Assembly (NCBI GenBank): GCA_016934645.1
Contig: JAFGSL010000512.1
Span: 1 to 5,054 of the forward strand
Direction of reading: 5' to 3'
DNA: 5,054 nucleotides
Source: Anaerolineae bacterium
Lineage (GTDB): Bacteria > Chloroflexota > Anaerolineae > B4-G1 > SLSP01
Below, piece after piece: positions 1-5,054 of the stretch. Below the pieces are notes generated by a model. That model was not told where the DNA came from. It did not search any database and saw only the letters and a list, made by a program, of their open reading frames with translations. Within the stretch, counting starts at the first letter, position 1; the number at the start of each line of letters is the position of its first letter. Both the position numbers and the translations under genes were made by a program.

Positions 1-1
1 C

Positions 2-1963
2 GCCTTCACCGCCGACATCACCGGTCTGCAGACCTTCCCCGATTATCACGCGCGGGGGATGTCCCTGGGGACACACGCGCAGTGGGGATGGCACAGTATG
101 CCGAATCCTGCAGGCTACCGCCTGGAAGATGCGCTGGAAAACTACATCGTGAAGGGGCGCACTGTCCCTTACCTCTCTGGACTGGATGCCTCCGGTGCGT
201 ACTTGCCTGCCTCAGACTGGCTGCGCGCCAACCCGCATCGCTTGCACCTGGGCCAGCTTGGCCTGCGCATCACAAAGACCGATGGCACGTCTTTCGCAAT
301 CGAAGATATCACATACCCGCGCCAGACCCTCGACCTATGGGAAGGGCTGCTCGACAGCCGCTTCGAGGTGGATGGGCAGCCCGTCCACGTGCGCACCATT
401 TGCCACCCGGCACGGGATGTCCTGGCGGTGCGTATTGCGTCGCCGCTGCTGGCGGAAGGGCGGCTGGCGGTGACGCTGGCCTTCCCTTACGGTGCTGCCG
501 AGTGGGGCAACGCTGTCGATTGGACGCAGCCGGAGCGTCACCGGACGCAGGCCGTTATCGCGGGTCATCGCGCCGAATTCACCCGTACCCTGGATGCGGA
601 TGGCTATCACGTCCGGCTTGTGTGTTCGCGTGCGGGACGTGTGCAGGCCATCACCGAGCAGGAATACGAAATCACCTCGCCCGGCAGCGACGTGCTCGAA
701 CTCGTCCTGGGCTTTTCGCCAGAGCCGTGTACTGATCCCTTGCCCGATTTCGATGCAACGCGCGAGGTGACTGCTCGCCATTGGGCGGCGTTCTGGGAGA
801 GTGGCGCTGCGATCGACTTCTCCGCGTGTACGGATCCCCGCGCCGGCGAGTTGGAGCGCCGGCTGGTGCTCTCGCAATACCTGACCGCCATCCATTGTGC
901 CGGTTCGATGCCGCCGCAGGAGACTGGCTTGGTCTGCAATAGCTGGTTCGGCAAGCCCCACCTGGAGATGCATTGGTGGCACGCCGTCCATTTTGCGCTG
1001 TGGGATCGTCTGCCGCTGCTTGAACGCAGCCTGCCGTGGTACGAACGCGTCCTTCCCCAGGCGCAGGCAACCGCCGCGCGGCAGGGTTATCGCGGTGCGC
1101 GTTGGCAAAAAATGGTCGGCCCGGATGGGCAGGATAGCCCCAGCGACGTCGGTGTTTTCCTCATCTGGCAGCAGCCACATCCCATTTACTATGCTGAACT
1201 ATGTTACCGGGCGCATCCAAACCGGGAGACCCTGGATTTGTACCAGCAGATTGTCTTCGAGACTGCCGAATTTATGGCCTCGTATCCGATCTGGGAAGAG
1301 GCTGGGCAGCGTTACGTCCTCGGCCCGGTGATGATCCCGGCGCAGGAGAGCTATGGTCGCAACCGGGAGTATACTCTGAATCCGACGTTCGAACTGGCCT
1401 ACTGGTACTGGGCACTGGATGTGGCCCAGCGGTGGCGCGAGCGGCTCGGTATGAATCGCCATCCGCAATGGGAGCGCGTGCTGCGCTACCTGGCGCGCCC
1501 CACCGTCCGCGACGGCGTCTACACGGCCATCGAGACGCCGCCGTACACTATCTCCAACGATCATCCCTCGATGCTCGCGGCGCTCGGCGTGCTCCCGGCG
1601 ACGCCGTTGATCGATCCGGCAGTGATGGGGCGGACGTTCGATGCCGTGCTGCGCACCTGGGATTGGCCGACGACCTGGGGGTGGGACTACCCCTTGCTGG
1701 CGATGACGGCAGCGCGCCTGGGTCGCCCGGAGCAGGCGGTGGATGCGCTGTTCCTCGACTCGCCCAAGAACCGCTATTTGCCGAACGGTCACAACTACCA
1801 GGCAGCGCGGCTGCCGCTCTACCTGCCGGGCAACGGTGGGCTCCTCACCGTGGTGGCGATGATGGCCGCCGGGTGGGACGGTATGCATGACCGTCCGATG
1901 CCCGGTTTCCCCGATAACGGCGCGTGGACCGTGCACTACGAAGGGTTACAAAGGATGCCATAG
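2..1963 (+). CDS. Six-hairpin glycosidase-like protein, 5' partial
   Basis: This is the C-terminal 653 residues of a probable carbohydrate-active protein; the start lies upstream of the window. The frame is open from base 2, and the 19 residues before the ATG at 59 include ADITGLQTFPDY, which runs directly into SLGTHAQWGWHSMPNP and reads as one conserved N-terminal block. The ATG at 59 is therefore internal. Numbering from base 2, residues 1 to about 240 look like a beta-rich N-terminal domain. From about 280 the protein is helical and aromatic-rich, with PPQETG (304-309), WFGKPHLEMHWWH (315-327), MIPAQESYG (444-452), NPTFELAYWYW (460-470), and TWGWDYPLLAMTAARLG (558-574). The layout resembles GH65/GH95-type (alpha/alpha)6 enzymes and the 'trehalose/maltose hydrolase-like' group. 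I cannot assign catalytic acids or a substrate; Glu and Asp in the 307-325 and 449 motifs are only candidates. The end, DNGAWTVHYEGLQRMP, looks like an intact terminus. No signal peptide can be judged because the N-terminus is missing. Confidence 0.8.
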   Translation, partial: AFTADITGLQTFPDYHARGMSLGTHAQWGWHSMPNPAGYRLEDALENYIVKGRTVPYLSGLDASGAYLPASDWLRANPHRLHLGQLGLRITKTDGTSFAIEDITYPRQTLDLWEGLLDSRFEVDGQPVHVRTICHPARDVLAVRIASPLLAEGRLAVTLAFPYGAAEWGNAVDWTQPERHRTQAVIAGHRAEFTRTLDADGYHVRLVCSRAGRVQAITEQEYEITSPGSDVLELVLGFSPEPCTDPLPDFDATREVTARHWAAFWESGAAIDFSACTDPRAGELERRLVLSQYLTAIHCAGSMPPQETGLVCNSWFGKPHLEMHWWHAVHFALWDRLPLLERSLPWYERVLPQAQATAARQGYRGARWQKMVGPDGQDSPSDVGVFLIWQQPHPIYYAELCYRAHPNRETLDLYQQIVFETAEFMASYPIWEEAGQRYVLGPVMIPAQESYGRNREYTLNPTFELAYWYWALDVAQRWRERLGMNRHPQWERVLRYLARPTVRDGVYTAIETPPYTISNDHPSMLAALGVLPATPLIDPAVMGRTFDAVLRTWDWPTTWGWDYPLLAMTAARLGRPEQAVDALFLDSPKNRYLPNGHNYQAARLPLYLPGNGGLLTVVAMMAAGWDGMHDRPMPGFPDNGAWTVHYEGLQRMP

Positions 1964-1967
1964 AATC

Positions 1968-1993
1968 AACGGATTTAACGGATCGAAACGGAT
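1968..1993. repeat. Three AACGGAT direct repeats
   Basis: AACGGAT occurs exactly at 1968-1974, 1977-1983 and 1987-1993, with starts 9 and 10 bp apart, followed by a T-run. The spacing is close to one helical turn, which could suit a protein-binding array. It could equally be a dispersed intergenic repeat found elsewhere in the genome. The copies are seen directly; a function is not. Confidence 0.75.
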
Positions 1994-2001
1994 TTTTTCT
2001 C

Positions 2002-2029
2002 TTGACTTTCGACTTTTGACCTTCGACTA
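2002..2029. repeat. Four-copy heptanucleotide tandem repeat (TYGACYW-like)
   Basis: The pentamers TTGAC (2002), TCGAC (2009), TTGAC (2016) and TCGAC (2023) start exactly 7 bp apart, giving heptamers TTGACTT, TCGACTT, TTGACCT and TCGACTA. The second base alternates T, C, T, C. It ends just upstream of the Shine-Dalgarno sequence of the dehydrogenase gene, so it would lie in the 5' leader or promoter of that gene. It may be a simple sequence repeat that changes length by slippage, or an operator-like array; neither is shown. Confidence 0.75.
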
Positions 2030-2036
2030 TTCCCAG

Positions 2037-2042
2037 AGGAGG
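2037..2042 (+). promoter_or_regulatory. Shine-Dalgarno site of the dehydrogenase gene
   Basis: AGGAGG is a full match to the anti-Shine-Dalgarno core. It lies 4 nt before the ATG at 2047 and 7 nt before the next in-frame ATG at 2050. The 7-nt spacing is closer to the usual optimum, so translation may begin mainly at the second Met, making the protein one residue shorter. Confidence 0.85.
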
Positions 2043-2046
2043 GCCT

Positions 2047-3075
2047 ATGATGCACATTACGGCTGGGCGGTTGCGCGAGGTGGTTTGTACCATCTTCGAG
2101 GCAGGTGGGGTTCCGCAGGCGACGGCGGCACAAGTCACCCATTCTCTCGTCGAGAACAACCTGACAGGTCACGATTCCCACGGTGTGCTGCGGATCACGT
2201 ACTACGTGCGCGATCTGCTCAACGGGAAGATCAACCCCAATGCGCAGATCAAAGTCATCCGAGAGACGCCCACGACGGCGCTGCTGGATGGCGACGCCAT
2301 CTTCGGCATCCTCGGCGTGCGTCACGCGATGAACGTGGCGATGGAGAAAGCGCGCGCTCACAATGTGGGTTTTGTGGCGATCTGCAACACGCACCACACC
2401 GGGCGGATGGGCGAGTACGTCGTCCAGGCTGCTGAAGCCGGGTTAATGGGCCTGGTCTTCGGGCGCAGTCCGGGGAAGGGCAGCGTTGCGCCTTTTGGCG
2501 GCACCAGCCGGGCGCTCAACACCAATCCCATCGCCTGGGGCATTCCCGCCGGCGAGCACCCGCCCGTTTTTATGGACTTCGCCACCTCCGCGTGCGCGCA
2601 GGGCAAAATCGCCCTTGCCGTAGACCAAGGAAAGTCCATCCCCGAAGGCTGGCTGCTCGATGTGAACGGTAATCCGACCACCGACCCGAACGACTACTTC
2701 ACGGGCGGCATCATGTTGCCGTTTGGTGGACACAAGGGCTACGGTATGGGCACGCTGGTCGAGTTGGTCGCGGGCGGGCTGACGAGCACGAGCTTTGGCC
2801 TGGACCCGGACTTCGTGCCGGATTATGCGACTGTGGCGATGGCAGTGAACATCGGGGCGTTCTGTCCGTTGCCACAATTCCGCGTGATGGTAGATGCCTT
2901 TGTCGTGACGATCAAGGCGGGGCGTAAAGCAGAGGGCGTCGATGAGATTTTCGTCCCCGGCGAACCGGAGTGGCGCACCCGCGAAATACGTCTGCGCGAT
3001 GGCCTTGATCTGCCCGACGCGACCTGGCAGCGCATCGTCGATGCCGGGGCGTTATGCGGGGTGGAAGTGAGTTGA
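2047..3075 (+). CDS. Ldh family NAD(P)-dependent 2-hydroxyacid oxidoreductase
   Basis: This is a complete 342-residue cytoplasmic enzyme of the malate/L-lactate dehydrogenase family (Ldh_2 type, the group of AllD, YiaK/DlgD, ComC and DpkA). The family interconverts 2-oxo acids or imines and their 2-hydroxy or amino forms using NAD(P)H. Recognisable motifs are GHDSHGVLR (41-49; His42, Ser44, His45, Arg49), THHTGRMGEY (115-124), FGGTSRALNTNPIAWGIP (150-167), MDFATS (176-181) with QGKI (185-188), EGWLLDVNGNPTTDP (200-214), and PFGGHKGYGMGTLVE (225-239). No key motif is missing and the length is normal. There is no signal peptide or membrane segment. Substrate cannot be read from sequence: ureidoglycolate, 2,3-diketo-gulonate, sulfolactate, malate and piperideine-carboxylate are all used by relatives. 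The glycosidase-like gene upstream makes a sugar-acid or hydroxy-acid substrate plausible, but that is inference. The start is supported by a strong AGGAGG. Confidence 0.95.
   Translation: MMHITAGRLREVVCTIFEAGGVPQATAAQVTHSLVENNLTGHDSHGVLRITYYVRDLLNGKINPNAQIKVIRETPTTALLDGDAIFGILGVRHAMNVAMEKARAHNVGFVAICNTHHTGRMGEYVVQAAEAGLMGLVFGRSPGKGSVAPFGGTSRALNTNPIAWGIPAGEHPPVFMDFATSACAQGKIALAVDQGKSIPEGWLLDVNGNPTTDPNDYFTGGIMLPFGGHKGYGMGTLVELVAGGLTSTSFGLDPDFVPDYATVAMAVNIGAFCPLPQFRVMVDAFVVTIKAGRKAEGVDEIFVPGEPEWRTREIRLRDGLDLPDATWQRIVDAGALCGVEVS
3065..3071 (+). promoter_or_regulatory. Weak ribosome binding site inside the dehydrogenase C-terminus
   Basis: AAGTGAG lies 7 nt before the ATG at 3079 and is the best Shine-Dalgarno-like stretch available for the SWIM gene. 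It is a poor match. Because it lies in the last codons of the dehydrogenase and the stop is only 3 bp from the ATG, translation of the SWIM gene probably depends on ribosomes finishing the upstream gene (translational coupling). Confidence 0.4.
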
Positions 3076-3078
3076 AAG

Positions 3079-4887
3079 ATGAGTGGATCAGAACTACTAA
3101 AAATCACACGAGCGATGATTCAGCGTTTAACCACGGCGCAGTCGTTTGCCCGTGGCGAGGATTACTACGCGACGGGTTCGGTCTTGGAGATGGTTCGGCG
3201 TGGCGACACACTGTATGCCGAGGTAGCAGGTAGCGCCTATGAACCATACCGGATCGAAGTCACTTTTACCGAAACCGGTGTCAGTTCTGCCTTTTGCACG
3301 TGCCCGTACGATTGGGGTGGTTGGTGCAAACACATCGTCGCTGTGCTATTGGCCGTCGCTGACGCGCCCGACGCTATTGAGGAACGGCCCGCAGTAGAAA
3401 CGTTGATCGAGATGTTGGATGTATCACAGTTGCGGTCTGTGGTTCAAACTTTGATATCGCGCCATCCTGAGCTTATTCACGAAGTGGAAGGATGTGTCGC
3501 AGTACAAGCACCGAAGGCCGCGCCGGAACCGCCCGACACTTCGCCGTCGCCCAGACCCGCCATTGACCCAGCGCCATTTCGACGGCAGATCCACGCCATC
3601 TTGCACAGCCTGGACCGTGTACGTCCCTCCGAAGCGTACTGGCAGATCGGCAGTGTTGTCGGTGAGGTGCGGGCACTCTTGAATCAGGCCTGGCAGTTGA
3701 TCGAGGCCGGCGACGGCAACAACGCGCTGCGCGTGCTGGAGGGTATCACGGATGCCTACGTCAACGCGTGGTACAATCTCGATGACTCCGACGGCGAGCC
3801 TTCGGGGCTTTTCGGGGATTTAGCGCCGGTATGGACTGAAGCCGCACTCACAGCCGAGTTGACGCCGGAGGAACGCCGGGAGTGGATCAAGATGTTAGAA
3901 GCCTGGCAGAACGAAATCGATAAGTATGGCATCGACGAGGGTTTTGTTGCCGCTCAGGAGGCGTTGCGGCAGGGTTGGGATTATCCGCCGCTGCTGCGCG
4001 TCATCCGCGACGGGGAGATTACCAAGAATGGCGCGTGGGAAAACTACGAGGACGCGCCGTACTACGCCGACGAGTTGGCCGTGGCGCGCCTGAACGTGTT
4101 GGAACGTCAAGGCCGTTACCAGGAATACTTGTATCTGGCTCAAGCCGAAGGCCAGGTGGCGCGTTATGTCACGATGTTGGTGAGATTGGATCGTATCGAC
4201 GAAGCCGTTGCCGACGGCCTGCGTTATTTGACATTGCCCGAAGAAATTTTGGCGCTGGCGCGGGCTTTGTATGCAGGCGGGCACACCCAAGAAGCGCTGC
4301 GTGTCGCCAGGCACGGCCTGGAACTGGAGGGCCATAACAAAGCGCCGTTGGCGACCTGGCTGCGCGACGTCGCCGTGGACGCAGGCGAACCCGAGTTGGC
4401 CCTCGATGCGGCGGTGATGACGTTCAAGGCGTCCGTTGATTTGGACGCGTACCGGAAAATTCAGGACCTCGCCGGGGACCGGTGGCAAGTACTGCGCCAG
4501 GAGTTGCTGGAGACGCTCCGGCAGCGCAACGGCTACACGAGCCAGGCCGTCATCGAAATTTTCCTGAATGAAGGGCTGATCGATGACGCGATTCGAGCTT
4601 TAGGAGGCTATCCACATTACAGCACTGTGGAATTGGTTGTCAATGCTGCTATCGAAAGTCGTCCTGATTGGTGCATCCAGGCGTGCAAGCAGCAAGCCGA
4701 ACCGATTATGGATCAGGGCCAATCCAAGTACTATCAGCGCGCCGCATATTGGTTAGGCAGAGCAAAAGCTGCCTATTTGTCCGCCGGGCGCAGCGACGAG
4801 TGGTGGGCCTATCTGGAATCGTTGTTTCAGAAACACGCGCGCAAATACTCATTGATGCCGTTACTAAAGGAACTCGATAAGCGATGA
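3079..4887 (+). CDS. SWIM zinc-finger protein with helical-repeat C-terminus
   Basis: This is a complete 602-residue soluble protein. Residues 17-95 form a SWIM module: an RGEDYYATG segment (25-33), a short beta region (about 35-72), then Cys73-x-Cys75-x7-Cys83-x-His85, an exact CxCx(n)CxH zinc ligand set in a CTCPYDWGGWCKH context. SWIM fingers in known families bind DNA or proteins. A Pro/Ala-rich linker (about 144-166) separates it from an almost wholly helical region (about 167-600) that looks like degenerate TPR/HAT-type repeats, for example LNVLERQGRYQEYLYLAQ (338-355), LVRLDRIDEAVADGLRYL (367-384), and LARALYAGGHTQEALRVARH (392-411). This arrangement suggests a scaffold or adaptor. No helicase, nuclease or transposase motif is visible, and no SNF2 helicase, a frequent partner of SWIM proteins, is in the window. 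It starts 3 bp after the dehydrogenase stop, in the same frame. By eye it uses more TTG Leu codons than its neighbours. Biological role unknown. Confidence 0.92.
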   Translation: MSGSELLKITRAMIQRLTTAQSFARGEDYYATGSVLEMVRRGDTLYAEVAGSAYEPYRIEVTFTETGVSSAFCTCPYDWGGWCKHIVAVLLAVADAPDAIEERPAVETLIEMLDVSQLRSVVQTLISRHPELIHEVEGCVAVQAPKAAPEPPDTSPSPRPAIDPAPFRRQIHAILHSLDRVRPSEAYWQIGSVVGEVRALLNQAWQLIEAGDGNNALRVLEGITDAYVNAWYNLDDSDGEPSGLFGDLAPVWTEAALTAELTPEERREWIKMLEAWQNEIDKYGIDEGFVAAQEALRQGWDYPPLLRVIRDGEITKNGAWENYEDAPYYADELAVARLNVLERQGRYQEYLYLAQAEGQVARYVTMLVRLDRIDEAVADGLRYLTLPEEILALARALYAGGHTQEALRVARHGLELEGHNKAPLATWLRDVAVDAGEPELALDAAVMTFKASVDLDAYRKIQDLAGDRWQVLRQELLETLRQRNGYTSQAVIEIFLNEGLIDDAIRALGGYPHYSTVELVVNAAIESRPDWCIQACKQQAEPIMDQGQSKYYQRAAYWLGRAKAAYLSAGRSDEWWAYLESLFQKHARKYSLMPLLKELDKR

Positions 4888-4898
4888 AGTATGGATGA

Positions 4899-5054
4899 TT
4901 ATTTCGATTGCGCGATACTCTGCCGTACCCGCGCGTCGTAGGCCGCCGCGCCTCCGGCGGCCTCGATGATTTTGTACCCCTGCGCGATTTGCTGCTGGAC
5001 GCTCACGTTTACGCGCTCCATCGACCCCGGCGAGATTTTGTGCAGCAGCCGGGA
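4899..5054 (-). CDS. C-terminal fragment of an unidentified protein, 5' partial
   Basis: On the minus strand a frame is open from the right edge of the window to a TAA at 4901-4899, giving 51 residues beginning SRLLHKISPGSMERVNVS and ending AYDARVRQSIAQSK. The composition is protein-like, helical and amphipathic, with G or C common at third codon positions, whereas the + strand here gives only short Arg/Pro-rich frames. It converges on the SWIM gene, with 11 bp between the two stop codons. An internal ATG at 5021-5019 would give only 40 residues and has no good ribosome binding site, so a longer gene starting beyond the window is more likely. I do not recognise the family and propose no function. 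Confidence 0.6.
   Translation of the reverse strand, partial: SRLLHKISPGSMERVNVSVQQQIAQGYKIIEAAGGAAAYDARVRQSIAQSK
4940..4963. repeat. Perfect 9-bp GC-rich inverted repeat
   Basis: AGGCCGCCG (4940-4948) and CGGCGGCCT (4955-4963) are perfect complements around a 6-nt loop. The repeat lies inside the minus-strand partial gene, where it encodes an Ala/Gly-rich EAAGGAAA stretch, and begins 53 bp after the SWIM stop. It could stop or stabilise the SWIM transcript, but no proper T-tract follows on the + strand (only GATGATTTTGT), and none follows on the minus strand. It may be just a result of GC-rich Ala/Gly codons. Confidence 0.45.

Larger units (their letters stand above)
1964..2046. other. Repeat-rich intergenic spacer
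   Basis: This is the only real gap between genes on the + strand, 83 bp long and visibly more AT-rich than the genes beside it. It contains three AACGGAT repeats, a run of six T (1993-1998), four TYGAC pentamers at a 7-bp period, and the ribosome binding site of the next gene. I see no GC-rich hairpin before the T-run, so there is no convincing intrinsic terminator after the glycosidase gene. A possible weak promoter is TTGACT (2002-2007) with GACTAT (2025-2030) and 17 bp between them. However, the -35-like box is itself a repeat unit and the -10 matches only three of six consensus bases. Confidence 0.6.

Noticed and set aside
335..1180. Long minus-strand open frame (281 codons) opposite the glycosidase-like gene
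   Set aside because: The translation is rich in Arg, Gln and Pro with no recognisable motif, while the + strand frame carries clear conserved motifs. It is an antisense shadow of a GC-rich gene.
1201..1890. Second + strand frame (229 codons) inside the glycosidase-like gene
   Set aside because: Gly/Ala/Arg-rich composition typical of an out-of-frame reading of a GC-rich gene; it overlaps the conserved coding frame completely.
1199..1936. Minus-strand frame with a His-rich start (245 codons)
   Set aside because: The His-rich start reflects antisense Met/Val/Ala codons of the glycosidase-like gene; no domain and no ribosome binding site.
1964..2000. Possible terminator after the glycosidase-like gene (T-run at 1993-1998)
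   Set aside because: No stable stem precedes the T-run; the sequence before it is direct repeats, not an inverted repeat.
2002..2030. Promoter TTGACT-17 bp-GACTAT
   Set aside because: Spacing is right, but the -10 box matches only half the consensus and the -35 box is a unit of the heptamer repeat; too weak to list as a promoter.
3895..4488. Minus-strand frame of 197 codons opposite the SWIM gene
   Set aside because: The + strand frame is helical-repeat coding sequence continuous with the SWIM domain; the antisense frame has no motif or start signal.
4884..4969. Short + strand frames starting at ATGs 4884, 4891 and 4895
   Set aside because: They encode only about 4 to 24 residues, Arg/Pro-rich in the longest, and lack ribosome binding sites; the minus-strand frame explains the region better.
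1..5054. CRISPR array, tRNA, rRNA, transposase, or phage/defence genes
   Set aside because: No spaced palindromic repeats, tRNA-like or rRNA-like segments, transposase motifs, nuclease or helicase motifs were seen on either strand.

Overview
This window comes from a bacterial genome of fairly high GC content. The genes are tightly packed and mostly on the + strand. There are no RNA genes, insertion sequences, CRISPR arrays or phage genes. The gene mix is a carbohydrate-active enzyme, an Ldh_2-family oxidoreductase, and a SWIM zinc-finger protein with helical repeats. Together with short tandem repeats between genes, this would fit a Chloroflexota-like or similar environmental bacterium. That assignment is inference; nothing here fixes the taxon.

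Layout from left to right. (1) 2-1963 (+) is the C-terminal 653 residues of a large protein resembling the six-hairpin (alpha/alpha barrel) glycosidases. Its reading frame is open through the left edge, so the gene starts upstream of the window and the ATG at 59 is internal. (2) 1964-2046 is an 83-bp spacer. It holds three AACGGAT direct repeats, a T-run, four TYGAC pentamers at an exact 7-bp period, and a strong Shine-Dalgarno sequence. (3) 2047-3075 (+) is a complete NAD(P)-dependent malate/L-lactate dehydrogenase-family enzyme (Ldh_2). (4) 3079-4887 (+) is a complete 602-residue protein with an N-terminal SWIM zinc finger and a long helical-repeat C-terminus. Only one codon separates it from the dehydrogenase stop, and both genes are in the same frame. 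(5) 4899-5054 (-) is the C-terminal end of an unidentified minus-strand gene that converges on the SWIM gene, with 11 bp between the two stop codons.

How they may work together: the glycosidase-like protein and the dehydrogenase suit a small catabolic cluster, releasing a sugar or glycoside and then interconverting a 2-oxo acid or sugar acid with its hydroxy form. The SWIM protein is almost certainly co-transcribed with the dehydrogenase, but I cannot infer a metabolic link. SWIM domains usually bind nucleic acid or protein, so it may simply be a hitchhiker in the operon. I see no clear evidence of a new defence or mobile system. The least explained parts are the function of the SWIM-helical protein, the same-frame junction in front of it, and the repeat-rich spacer.
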